In this document: positions 1-6,901 of the stretch, piece by piece
Position numbering within the stretch: the first letter of the stretch is position 1
How the letters are laid out: the number at the start of each line of letters is the position of its first letter
Assembly: GCA_910587725.1 (NCBI GenBank)
Contig: CAJUNG010000026.1
Location: 1 to 25,501, forward strand
Direction of reading: 5' to 3'
From: an uncultured Bacilli bacterium
GTDB taxonomy: Bacteria > Bacillota_I > Bacilli_A > RF39 > UBA660
Length of the DNA: 25,501 bases
Made by a program: the position numbers and the translations under genes
The notes under the pieces: generated by a model
What the model was told of the DNA's origin: nothing
The model's database searches: none
What the model saw: only the letters and a program-made list of their open reading frames with translations

Positions 1-255
1 AATTTAACTGGGTTAGAATACAATTTGAAATATAGTGAACTGCAAAAGTCGGGCGGTTATGCCATAGTGGAAAAGAATAAGATATTCTTTATTTTGATGA
101 TTCCTAGTTTGGTGCTCATTTTAACTTGCGTTGCTTCTCCAGCAAATACTTATTTTCGCTATGCTATGCCTTATTTATTTTCTCTTCCTTTCTTACTTGG
201 ATGCTATTTTTTACCATCTAATGAAATACAGATTAAGAATATTAAAATAAAGTAG
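1..255 (+). CDS. C-terminal end of a polytopic membrane protein (partial)
   Basis: The reading frame is open from base 1 and ends at the TAG at 253-255, so only the last 84 or so residues are present. They contain two hydrophobic segments, separated by the short polar stretch SPANTYFRYAMPY, and a basic lysine-rich tail. The pattern 'LTCVASPANTYFRYAMPYL' resembles the end of large glycosyltransferase-like polytopic membrane proteins of Bacillota (DUF6020-type), from memory of that family. The following GtrA-like and family 2 glycosyltransferase genes support a role in cell-envelope polysaccharide synthesis. No catalytic region is visible, so the exact function cannot be stated. A terminator follows at 316-340. 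Confidence 0.6.
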   Translation, partial: NLTGLEYNLKYSELQKSGGYAIVEKNKIFFILMIPSLVLILTCVASPANTYFRYAMPYLFSLPFLLGCYFLPSNEIQIKNIKIK

Positions 256-315
256 GGAAAGTTTGTTAATTTAACTTGTAGTAGATTGGTAGTTTAGTCA
301 ATATATATTTTAGAT

Positions 316-340
316 AGCACTTTTGTTGGTGCTTTTTTTC
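316..340 (+). terminator. Rho-independent terminator after the first gene
   Basis: AGCAC (316-320) pairs with GTGCT (329-333) around an 8-nt loop and is followed by a run of seven T (333-339). It ends the transcription unit of the partial membrane protein. Confidence 0.75.
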
Positions 341-445
341 TTATCATTTCAAAGTCGTTTATTTAATTTTGGGTCTTCTTACGTAAATCTACGGATATTT
401 ACTTGTAAAAATTTATCGAAAATAGTAGAAAATCTTAAATTAATA

Positions 446-454
446 TGATATATT
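446..454 (+). promoter_or_regulatory. Possible extended -10 for the GtrA-like gene
   Basis: TG-A-TATATT matches the extended -10 form TGnTATAAT with one mismatch. No good -35 box lies 17 bases upstream. It sits 24 bases before the gene start and leaves room for the AAGGAG site at 464-469. Confidence 0.35.
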
Positions 455-477
455 GTATTATATAAGGAGTAGTCGGC

Positions 478-876
478 ATGTTATATAGGATAAAAAACAA
501 TCAATTGTTGATGCAAATTTTAAAGTTTGGTGTTGTTGGCGGTGGTGCTTTCCTTATTGATTCTGGACTTTTATTTCTTTTGACAGAATATTTGCATATT
601 TATGTTTTAATCTCATCGGTTATCTCTTTTGTTGTTTCTTTGATTTTTAATTATATCCTAAGTATTTTCTGGGTATTTGATGTTAAGAAAAAGCAAACAG
701 TAAAAGACGTTTTATTCTTTAGTTTTTTAAGTGCAATTGGGCTTGGTATTAATCAAATCGTCATGTATGTTGGTGTTGAAATTCTTCATGTTTATTATAT
801 GATTTGTAAGCTTGGTGCTACCTTTATTGTTATGGTCTATAATTTTATTTCGAGAAAGCTTTTTATAGAAAAATAA
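478..876 (+). CDS. GtrA-like membrane protein
   Basis: A 132-residue, almost wholly hydrophobic protein with four predicted membrane segments (about residues 13-33, 38-62, 78-98 and 103-125). The N-terminal 'LKFGVVGGGAFLIDSGLLF' and the motif 'NYILSIFWVF' after the second segment are hallmarks of the GtrA family. Family members flip or support transfer of lipid-linked sugars (bactoprenol-linked glucose in phage O-antigen conversion; teichoic or arabinogalactan glycosylation elsewhere). Length fits the family. The start ATG has AAGGAG at 464-469, eight bases upstream. The glycosyltransferase next door is an obvious candidate partner. The sugar and acceptor cannot be read from the sequence. Confidence 0.85.
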   Translation: MLYRIKNNQLLMQILKFGVVGGGAFLIDSGLLFLLTEYLHIYVLISSVISFVVSLIFNYILSIFWVFDVKKKQTVKDVLFFSFLSAIGLGINQIVMYVGVEILHVYYMICKLGATFIVMVYNFISRKLFIEK

Positions 877-960
877 GTATAAAATTTCCATGTTTTGACA
901 TGATAATGATGGAGTTTACATAAAAATAAGATGAGTAGGTGTAAACTTCCCTCAATTTTA

Positions 961-989
961 TTGACAATTCAATAGGTGAAGTTTATAAT
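961..989 (+). promoter_or_regulatory. Consensus sigma-A promoter for the glycosyltransferase
   Basis: TTGACA (961-966), 17-base spacer, TATAAT (984-989): a perfect match in both boxes. Transcription should begin near 996. This rules out the earlier in-frame GTG at 976, which falls between the two boxes. Confidence 0.85.
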
Positions 990-1020
990 TGTATTAGCTT
1001 TTGTAGTACAAGGGAGTGAA

Positions 1021-2256
1021 GTGTTCGTGTTCGTTATACTGTATTATATTATTTTCGTAATTACTTTGTTTTATGGGGTTTATTTTTTTATCAGTGGTTG
1101 GGTTGGTGTTTTAAAAAAGAAACGTGTTCGATTTAAAAAAGCTGATGCGAAGAATCACTTTGCCATTTTAATCCCTGCAAGAAACGAAGAAACGGTTATT
1201 GAAAATTTAATTCAGAGTTTGAAAAAACAAAATTATCCAGAAAATCTTTATACAATTTATGTAATCCCTAATAACTGTTCAGATAAAACAGAAGAAATTG
1301 CTATAGGGGGGGGTGCCTCCATATTACACTGCGATATAGAAACGAGAACAAAAGGAGATGCTTTAAACTTTGCTTTTTCTAAATTGAAAAAGAAAAAGGA
1401 AATTGATGCTTATCTTGTATTTGATGCAGATAATGTTGTACATCCTGACTTTTTGGCGAGAATGAATGATTGCCTAGAAAGTGGATATCGTGTTGCCCAA
1501 GGATTTAGAGATGCTAAAAATCCATCTGATAATTGGCTTAGTGGTAGTTATACTTTATTTTATTTATTTCAAAACGTTTTCTTTAATCATTCCCGTATGG
1601 CGTTGGATGGTTCGGCATCTATCAATGGAACTGGGTTCATGGTAAAGAAAGAAATTATTGATGAATATGGATTTGATACTTATACGTTGACAGAAGATGT
1701 TGAATTTACTGGACAATGTGCACTTCGTGGAGAAAGAATTGTCTTTGTTGAAGAGGCGGTAACTTATGATGAGTATCCGGTTAGTTTTCAAGCTTCATGG
1801 AAACAGAGAAAAAGATGGTCAGCAGGAATTTTAGAATGTATGAAGCGCTATTCTTTCTCTTTGTTTAAAAATTATTTTAAAACAAGAGAGCTTCCTTCTT
1901 TTGATATGTCTTTCGTCTATTTGGGGCCACTCATGCAAGTGTTGGGATTCTTAAATATTGTGATGTTGTGCATTTTTAGAATTACTGGAGTTCATCTTCA
2001 CGATTTGTTTTCTTATATTTTTGCTTCTGGAATTTTATTCTTTGTTTTTTCCTATCTCTTTGGAGTTGCGATTGAAATTTTTATGTTAGCTTATAAAGGT
2101 AAGAAAATTCTTCCATTAATGAGTGGTATTTTGTTATTTCCTTTATTTGTTGCCACATGGATTCCGATAAATATTTCTTGTATGATTAAGAAACATACGA
2201 AATGGGAAGAAATTAAACATAATCGAAGTGTAGAAATTAAAGATGTTTTGAGTTAG
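1021..2256 (+). CDS. Family 2 glycosyltransferase, processive cellulose-synthase type
   Basis: Membrane glycosyltransferase of about 411 residues. After an N-terminal membrane segment (about 1-26) comes the GT2 nucleotide-sugar domain: 'ILIPARNEE' near 49-57, the DAD metal site near 135-137, 'TED' with the catalytic Asp near 224-226, and the processive-enzyme QRKRW (QxxRW) near 262-266. Three or four hydrophobic segments follow. This is the arrangement of BcsA, IcaA and HasA relatives that polymerise and export a polysaccharide; the sugar is unknown. The reading frame extends upstream to a GTG at 976, but that lies within a consensus promoter. The GTG codons at 1021 and 1027 follow AGGGAG at 1011-1016 and are better starts. 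A run of eight G at 1306-1313 encodes Gly-Gly-Gly early in the catalytic domain. Confidence 0.85.
   Translation: MFVFVILYYIIFVITLFYGVYFFISGWVGVLKKKRVRFKKADAKNHFAILIPARNEETVIENLIQSLKKQNYPENLYTIYVIPNNCSDKTEEIAIGGGASILHCDIETRTKGDALNFAFSKLKKKKEIDAYLVFDADNVVHPDFLARMNDCLESGYRVAQGFRDAKNPSDNWLSGSYTLFYLFQNVFFNHSRMALDGSASINGTGFMVKKEIIDEYGFDTYTLTEDVEFTGQCALRGERIVFVEEAVTYDEYPVSFQASWKQRKRWSAGILECMKRYSFSLFKNYFKTRELPSFDMSFVYLGPLMQVLGFLNIVMLCIFRITGVHLHDLFSYIFASGILFFVFSYLFGVAIEIFMLAYKGKKILPLMSGILLFPLFVATWIPINISCMIKKHTKWEEIKHNRSVEIKDVLS
1306..1313 (+). repeat. G8 homopolymer inside the glycosyltransferase gene
   Basis: Eight consecutive G in an otherwise AT-rich gene, encoding Gly 96-98 (numbered from the GTG at 1021). 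A one-base slip would shift the frame before the DAD, TED and QxxRW motifs and abolish the enzyme. Confidence 0.9.
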
Positions 2257-2338
2257 TGAAAAATCTAGCTCTTTTTTTGGATGGCAATCACAAAAAACGA
2301 AGAATAATGATTAAATATTGAGAAAAGTAATATTTCCC

Positions 2339-2368
2339 TTGACAGAAATGCCTGGGGTAGGGTATGAT
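2339..2368 (+). promoter_or_regulatory. Promoter for the variable surface protein gene
   Basis: TTGACA (2339-2344), 18-base spacer, TATGAT (2363-2368). The predicted transcript starts near 2375, just ahead of the ATG at 2393, and excludes the in-frame TTG at 2318. Confidence 0.7.
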
Positions 2369-2392
2369 TTCTTTAAGAAAGTAGGGATTAAA

Positions 2393-4198
2393 ATGAAGAA
2401 AGAGAATAGAAAACAGGTAGCAAAAATTACCGTATTTCTAACGAGTATATTTGTTATCTTTTTAAGTGTAACTTATGCCTTCATCAATGTAACCATTAAT
2501 GGAACAAGACGTCAAGTGATTACGGTCGGAAACCTAGATATCGATTTAGATGAAGATGATAACTTCGAGATTTATAATACTTTGCCTGTTTATGACGAAG
2601 TAGGAATGTTAAGTCAACCATTTAACTTCCGCTTGATTAATAATTCAGATGAAAAGGCAAACTATGTCTTAAGTTTAGAAGATATTACGATTGGTGAAAA
2701 GTTATCCTATACTGATGTAAGATTAGGTCTAACGAAAAATGGAGAGACTTCGATTCAGTCCTTAGATACCTTAGAGAATTTAGTAATCGATATGGGAATA
2801 ATCAATGGTAACGAAACGATTGAATACAATCTTCGTCTATGGATAAAAGATAGCGTTACTGATAATGAGTCAATTCAAGATAAAAGTTTAAGATTCAGAA
2901 TTCAAGGGAACGCAGAACAAATTCCTGAAGAAATTCCCGAAGAAATATATACAGAATCTATTTTAAACGGAACTGACCCGGTATTAAGTGATAACTTGAT
3001 ACCTATAACGATTGAGAATGATGGAACAGTCCATAAAGCAAATGTTAATGAAAAATGGTATGATTATATGAATAAAGAATGGGCAAATGCAGTAGTGTTA
3101 TTAGATAAGTCTGTCAATTATGTAGATAATGAGGTCATACCTGAAGAGAATATTGAAAGTTACTTCGTTTGGATACCAAGATACAAATATAAAATATTCA
3201 ATGATACCGTATACACTGGTCTAACAGAAATTGAAGATAGAGTACAAGAAATCGAAGTAGAATTTGAAAATAAAGATACGGCAATATCGAATGGAACGAC
3301 AACCGGAAGTTGGTTAACACATCCTGCATTTACTTCATTTGATACCAATGGATTTTGGGTAGGAAAATATGAGTCGGGTTATAAGGGAGCAAACTCAACA
3401 ACAGAAGCACATGTGAACTCTAGTGATTCAGAAAAACTACAGATAAAACCGGATGTTTATAGTTGGAGAGGTGTAACTCTTGGAAATGCTTTTAAGGCAA
3501 GTTACGATTATTTAAGAAGTGATGAAAGTCATATGATGAAAAATACAGAGTGGGGAGCAGTAGCTTACTTACAACATTCAAAATACGGAAGTATGGAAAG
3601 TGTAAGGAATAATAATCATAAAGCTTATAAGACTGGATATGCTTCTGTAGAAGAGCCAACTTTAGGGCAGAATGCTTACGGAAGTTTTCCTGGAAATTTA
3701 TATGGAACAACCCCTGATGTAACACAACCTTATTATACAGAAGTCGGATATATAGCAAGCACAACTGGGAATATCACTGGAATCTATGATACGAGCGGTG
3801 GAGCATCTGAATATGTGATGGGGTACAATATTAATGCAAATGCCGTAGGAGGAAGTAGTGAGTTAACTAGTATTTATGGAGATTTCTTTACAAACAGTAA
3901 ATGGGAGAAATACTACGATAAGTACTCTAATGCAGAAGACGCTAATAAGTATCAAGCAGGACTACTAGGAGATGCAACGAAAGAATTTGGACCATTTGAA
4001 ATGAAAGATACTAACGGATGGGTAAGCTATCGTACGAGTTGGTATGGAGACTTGGCGCGCTTCGTCCACCCTGTTTACCCTTGGTTCACGCGCGGTGGGG
4101 ATTGCGGCTACGGTGTCGAGTCAGGCGCCTTTGCGTTCGGCCACGAGAGGGGTGGAGTGCTTACGCCCGTTTCCTTCCGTGTCGTTCTTGCCCTGTAG
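2393..4198 (+). CDS. Secreted CalY/TasA-like protein with SUMF1/C-lectin-like variable C-terminus; candidate DGR target
   Basis: About 601 residues from the ATG at 2393, the first start after the promoter. Residues 8-33 form a signal or anchor segment ending 'SVTYAFINVT'. The next 150 residues ('ITVGNLDIDLDEDDNFEIY' onward) resemble the CalY/camelysin/TasA surface-fibre type. The second half carries blocks typical of gut-Bacillota SUMF1/C-lectin-like proteins: 'YFVWIPRYKYKI', 'FWVGKYESGY', 'HMMKNTEWGAVAYLQHSKYG', 'ASTTGNITGIYDTSGGASEY', then 'RGGDCGYG' and a terminal 'SFRVVLAL'. In this fold the stretch before the last block is the ligand-binding surface that DGRs vary. Here that stretch (4051-4195) is GC-rich and adenine-poor, unlike the rest of the gene. 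A stable hairpin covers the stop codon. The likely role is a surface-displayed binding protein; the ligand is unknown. No reverse transcriptase lies in the window. Confidence 0.8.
   Translation: MKKENRKQVAKITVFLTSIFVIFLSVTYAFINVTINGTRRQVITVGNLDIDLDEDDNFEIYNTLPVYDEVGMLSQPFNFRLINNSDEKANYVLSLEDITIGEKLSYTDVRLGLTKNGETSIQSLDTLENLVIDMGIINGNETIEYNLRLWIKDSVTDNESIQDKSLRFRIQGNAEQIPEEIPEEIYTESILNGTDPVLSDNLIPITIENDGTVHKANVNEKWYDYMNKEWANAVVLLDKSVNYVDNEVIPEENIESYFVWIPRYKYKIFNDTVYTGLTEIEDRVQEIEVEFENKDTAISNGTTTGSWLTHPAFTSFDTNGFWVGKYESGYKGANSTTEAHVNSSDSEKLQIKPDVYSWRGVTLGNAFKASYDYLRSDESHMMKNTEWGAVAYLQHSKYGSMESVRNNNHKAYKTGYASVEEPTLGQNAYGSFPGNLYGTTPDVTQPYYTEVGYIASTTGNITGIYDTSGGASEYVMGYNINANAVGGSSELTSIYGDFFTNSKWEKYYDKYSNAEDANKYQAGLLGDATKEFGPFEMKDTNGWVSYRTSWYGDLARFVHPVYPWFTRGGDCGYGVESGAFAFGHERGGVLTPVSFRVVLAL
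4051..4198 (+). other. Candidate DGR variable region (VR) with terminal IMH-like segment
   Basis: A hand count of 4051-4195 gives about 12 A, 48 G, 44 C and 41 T in 145 bases. The 60 bases at 3841-3900 of the same gene hold 20 A. Loss of A but not of T on the coding strand is what adenine-specific mutagenic retrohoming leaves behind. The last 33 bases (4164-4196) hold no A at all, as expected of the non-mutated IMH end. The codons fall at the ligand-binding end of a C-lectin-like domain. The template repeat was not seen elsewhere in the window. Confidence 0.65.
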
Positions 4199-4210
4199 CA
4201 CGAAGTGCTA
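4196..4210 (+). promoter_or_regulatory. Hairpin or cruciform directly after the variable region
   Basis: TAGCAC-GAA-GTGCTA is a perfect 6-bp stem with a GAA triloop closed by C-G, a very stable DNA mini-hairpin type. The TAG stop codon is its first three bases. No T-run follows, so it is a poor terminator. A hairpin or cruciform just downstream of the IMH is known to help DGR target recognition in the Bordetella phage system. Confidence 0.6.
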
Positions 4211-4293
4211 ATTCCCTTAAAAAGTAAACTTAGTATAAGAAGAAAAATGAACAATATCAAAAAATAATAAAATAAGACTTCCTCGTAAAATGT

Positions 4294-4345
4294 AACCTAT
4301 AAAGTGGGCTTTCAAAAAGAGAAATCTACTTTATAGGTTTTTATT
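4294..4345 (+). terminator. Long intrinsic terminator downstream of the variable surface protein
   Basis: A perfect 12-bp inverted repeat (4294-4305 with 4328-4339; AACCTATAAAGT/ACTTTATAGGTT), extendable by G-U pairs, with an inner TTTC/GAAA stem. The 3' arm is followed by TTTTTATT. This is a good terminator and may work in both directions. Confidence 0.75.
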
Positions 4346-4383
4346 ATGTCCTATTGTAGGATACCAGAAAGTTGGTGGTAATA

Positions 4384-4778
4384 ATGTCAAAAATATTATT
4401 TACAGATGCTTAAGTGAAAAAGTTAAGTAAAAAATAAATAGATTAACAACATCACTAATAAAGTCATAACTTATACTGCTGAATTTAAATATAACTTAGA
4501 AAAGAAAATATGATGATTACAAAAAATTTCTCAAGATGTATTTAGAGGATGCGGTATTGATTCTGAAATTGTCGGTCGAAAAAGATATGAACAGTTTGCT
4601 TACAAATGGAGAAAGCAGTTAAGTTCAATTGATGAAATAAAAGATACTAGAAAAGGTATTTCAGTAAGACCTGTGGGATATGAAGTATCCGATAAAGAAA
4701 AACTTCAAAGAATTGGCTAAAATAAAATTACTTGAAGCAGAAAATGAATTATAAAAAAAAGAACTAATAGAAATGGGA
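4384..4778 (+). pseudogene. Degenerate transposase OrfA-like gene (HTH protein, IS3-type)
   Basis: Starting at the ATG at 4384 (weak GGTGGT site just before it), the frame reads MSKILFTDA and then hits a stop. Reading through stops and small frame changes gives 'VITYTAEFKYNL', 'FRGCGIDSEIVGRKRYEQFA', 'YKWRKQL', 'DEIKDTRKGISVRPV' and a heptad segment 'LAKIKLLEAENEL'. That order (start block, ITYT-EF, the W-K helix, DTRK, coiled coil) is that of the HTH/OrfA-like proteins encoded beside IS3-type transposases in gut Bacillota, from memory of the family. At least five stops and two frameshifts make it non-functional. No second transposase frame and no terminal repeats are visible, so it is a lone remnant. 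Confidence 0.65.
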
Positions 4779-4830
4779 ATTTTAATATTCTTGGTTTCTT
4801 GCGATTATCTTGTTTCTTTTGGTAAAATAC

Positions 4831-4859
4831 TTGTTAATTTTTAGATGCTAGTTTATAAT
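4831..4859 (+). promoter_or_regulatory. Promoter of the HD protein-serS unit
   Basis: TTGTTA (4831-4836), 17-base spacer, TATAAT (4854-4859). It lies about 50 bases before the ATG at 4909. Confidence 0.7.
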
Positions 4860-4908
4860 AGAATTGTAGTTTGAAGGATTTTGTGCTTCGTTAAAGGTTG
4901 TGGTGTTA

Positions 4909-5397
4909 ATGAAACGTGAGTTGCTATTAGAGTTGATGCAGATTTCTAATTTGGAAAATCGTGCTTATTCTCTAGTTAAGTATTTATTTTCTACTCGGGT
5001 GGATAAGGCAGGTAACGACTATCTTGGACATTTAGAAAGAGTACGGGATAATTTTTCTGATTCCTTTTATCGAACGATTGCTTTGTTGCATGATACGGTA
5101 GAGGATACAGAACTTTCTTTTTCCGATTTACAATCTTTAGGTTACTCAGATGAGTATTTGGAGGTACTTCGTTTACTCACCCATTCTAGAAATTCCTCCT
5201 ACCATGATTATATTTCCCAGATTATTTGTAGTAAAAACAAAGTAGCAATTCTTGTTAAAATCGCGGATATGGTCGATAATCTGAATGAAGGGCGGTTGTC
5301 TTTATTAAAAAACGAGGTACAAGAACGACTTAAGAATAAATACACCCCGGAAATGATACGTTTAGAAGAGATAAAAGGAGAGATGAATTTATGTTAG
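4909..5397 (+). CDS. MESH1/SpoT-type HD-domain hydrolase
   Basis: A single-domain HD protein of 162 residues. The metal ligands can be read as H41 ('LGHLERV'), H61-D62 ('ALLHDTVEDT') and D120 ('KIADMVDN'), with the E65-D66 pair following. This is the set found in RelA/SpoT hydrolase domains and stand-alone MESH1 enzymes, which remove the 3' pyrophosphate of (p)ppGpp. MESH1-like proteins can also act on NADPH, so the physiological substrate is open. GTG codons at 4900 and 4903 are in frame, but the AAAGGT site at 4893-4898 fits the ATG at 4909 best. The end overlaps serS by seven bases, implying translational coupling. Confidence 0.75.
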   Translation: MKRELLLELMQISNLENRAYSLVKYLFSTRVDKAGNDYLGHLERVRDNFSDSFYRTIALLHDTVEDTELSFSDLQSLGYSDEYLEVLRLLTHSRNSSYHDYISQIICSKNKVAILVKIADMVDNLNEGRLSLLKNEVQERLKNKYTPEMIRLEEIKGEMNLC

Positions 5398-6674
5398 ATA
5401 TTAAGTTTTTAAGAGAAAATCCAGAAGTAGTTAAAGAGAATATAAAGAAGAAATTTCAAGAGCAGAAACTTGGTCTTGTTGATGAGGTAATTGAATTAGA
5501 TGAAAAAATTAGGGAATTAAAATCAGCAGGCGACACTTTAAGACAAGAAAGAAATGCTACAAGTGATGAAATCGGTGCTTTATTTAGAGAGAAAAAAGTG
5601 GATGAAGCAAATTGTAAAAAACAAAGAGTTGTAGAAATCAATAATCAATTAGAAGGCATAGAAAAAGAAGAAAGTGAATTATCTGAAACTTTAAAAAGTA
5701 AAATGATGGTTATTCCTAATATTATTGATGATAGTGTTCCAATCGGAAAAGATGATAGTGAAAATGTAGAGGTTGAAAAATTCGGTGAGGCGGTAGTTCC
5801 TAGTTTTGAGATTCCTTATCATGCAGATATTATGGCAAATCTTAGCGGAATTGATAAAGATTCTGCTGGTCGAACGAGTGGAAATGGCTTTTATTATTTA
5901 ATGGGTGATGTTGCTAGAGTTCATTCGGCGATGTTAAGCTATGCAAGAGATTTTATGATTAATAAAGGCTTTACTTATGCTATTCCTCCTTTCATGATTC
6001 GAAGTGATGTGGTTGCAGGTGTGATGAGTTTTGAAGAGATGGAAGCGATGATGTATAAAATTGAAGGAGAAGATTTATTTTTGATTGGTACGAGTGAACA
6101 TTCCATGATTGGTAAATTTAAAGGACAGATTGTAAATCGTAAAGAGCTTCCCATTTGTTTAACTTCTTATTCTCCGTGTTTTAGAAAAGAAGTAGGTTCT
6201 CATGGGATTGAGGAGCGAGGAGTTTACCGAGTACATCAGTTTGAAAAACAAGAGATGGTTGTTCTTTGTAATCCAGAAGACTCTATGGATTGGTATAATA
6301 AAATGTGGCAATATACAGTAGAATTCTTCCGTAGTTTGGATATTCCTGTTCGCACACTTGAATGTTGCAGTGGGGATTTAGCCGATTTAAAAGTAAAATC
6401 GTGTGATGTCGAGGCTTGGTCTCCTAGACAAAAGAAATATTTTGAAGTTGGTTCTTGTTCTACCTTAGGTGATGCACAAGCTAGACGTCTTGGAATTCGT
6501 GCTAAAGGTGAAAATGGAAATTACCTAGTTCATACGCTTAATAATACTGTACTGGCAACTCCACGCGGACTTATTGCCTTTTTAGAAAATAATGTTCAGG
6601 AGGATGGCAGTGTTAATATTCCTAAAGCATTGCAACCTTATATGGGTGGACAGACAAAAATATCGGCAAAATAA
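5391..6674 (+). CDS. serS: Seryl-tRNA synthetase, archaeal-like subtype
   Basis: 427 residues, normal length. The N-terminal 'LDIKFLRENPEVVKENI' and the heptad-rich residues 30-105 form the tRNA-binding coiled-coil arm. The class II core follows: TSEH at 234-237, motif 2 'CFRKEVGSHGIEERGVYRVH' from 263, and motif 3 'ATPRGLIAFLEN' at 389-400. It charges tRNA-Ser, the Ser-UGA gene of which is in this window. Ordinary bacterial enzymes have TAEVPLTN and 'GLAVGRTLVAILENYQ' at these places. The TSEH, SPCFRKE, VHQFEK and N-T-x-x-AT-x-R patterns are those of archaeal and eukaryotic SerRS and of rare bacterial second copies. The start ATG at 5391 follows AAAGGAG and overlaps the HD gene. Confidence 0.93.
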   Translation: MLDIKFLRENPEVVKENIKKKFQEQKLGLVDEVIELDEKIRELKSAGDTLRQERNATSDEIGALFREKKVDEANCKKQRVVEINNQLEGIEKEESELSETLKSKMMVIPNIIDDSVPIGKDDSENVEVEKFGEAVVPSFEIPYHADIMANLSGIDKDSAGRTSGNGFYYLMGDVARVHSAMLSYARDFMINKGFTYAIPPFMIRSDVVAGVMSFEEMEAMMYKIEGEDLFLIGTSEHSMIGKFKGQIVNRKELPICLTSYSPCFRKEVGSHGIEERGVYRVHQFEKQEMVVLCNPEDSMDWYNKMWQYTVEFFRSLDIPVRTLECCSGDLADLKVKSCDVEAWSPRQKKYFEVGSCSTLGDAQARRLGIRAKGENGNYLVHTLNNTVLATPRGLIAFLENNVQEDGSVNIPKALQPYMGGQTKISAK

Positions 6675-6840
6675 ATGCATAATATTTAATGCATTATTCT
6701 ATAAAACGAACATTCATAACTTTAAATAGGATATTGAAAAAGGAATTTTAGAGTTAAAGAAAAGATATGATAACTAAGTATCCTATGAAAAAATCAAGAA
6801 AAACTCGAAAATAGCATAAAAAATATGGGTTCATCTTCAA

Positions 6841-6870
6841 ATGACATGAATTTGTAAAATATAGTACAAT
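6841..6870 (+). promoter_or_regulatory. Possible promoter of the endonuclease gene
   Basis: ATGACA (6841-6846), 18-base spacer, TACAAT (6865-6870), each box one base off consensus. It ends 31 bases before the ATG at 6902. Confidence 0.4.
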
Positions 6871-6901
6871 ATTATGCGTGTATGGGTTAAGGGAGAGTAG
6901 T

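Noticed and set aside
913..947. Inverted repeat AGTTTACA/TGTAAACT before the glycosyltransferase promoter
   Set aside because: Eight-base arms with a 19-base loop and no T-run; too weak to call a terminator for the GtrA-like gene and not clearly an operator.
976..1020. Longer glycosyltransferase N-terminus starting at GTG 976
   Set aside because: Lies within a perfect TTGACA-N17-TATAAT promoter and lacks a ribosome site; GTG 1021/1027 follow AGGGAG.
4018..4227. Arg-rich 69-residue frame inside the GC-rich end of the surface protein gene
   Set aside because: It exists only because the variable region is GC-rich; the main frame covers it with a recognisable C-lectin-like ending.
4211..4900. 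DGR reverse transcriptase, Avd or template repeat
   Set aside because: Looked for downstream of the variable region. Only a terminator and a transposase remnant were found; no YxDD-type frame and no near-copy of the variable region was seen in the window.
6674..6695. AATGCAT/ATGCATT hairpin after serS
   Set aside because: AT-only short stem without a T-run; not a convincing terminator.
6734..6816. Coding-like fragment (GILELKKRYDN, then VSYEKIKKNSKI) between serS and the endonuclease gene
   Set aside because: Broken by stops after a dozen residues, no start or ribosome site, and lysine-rich AT composition makes such strings by chance.
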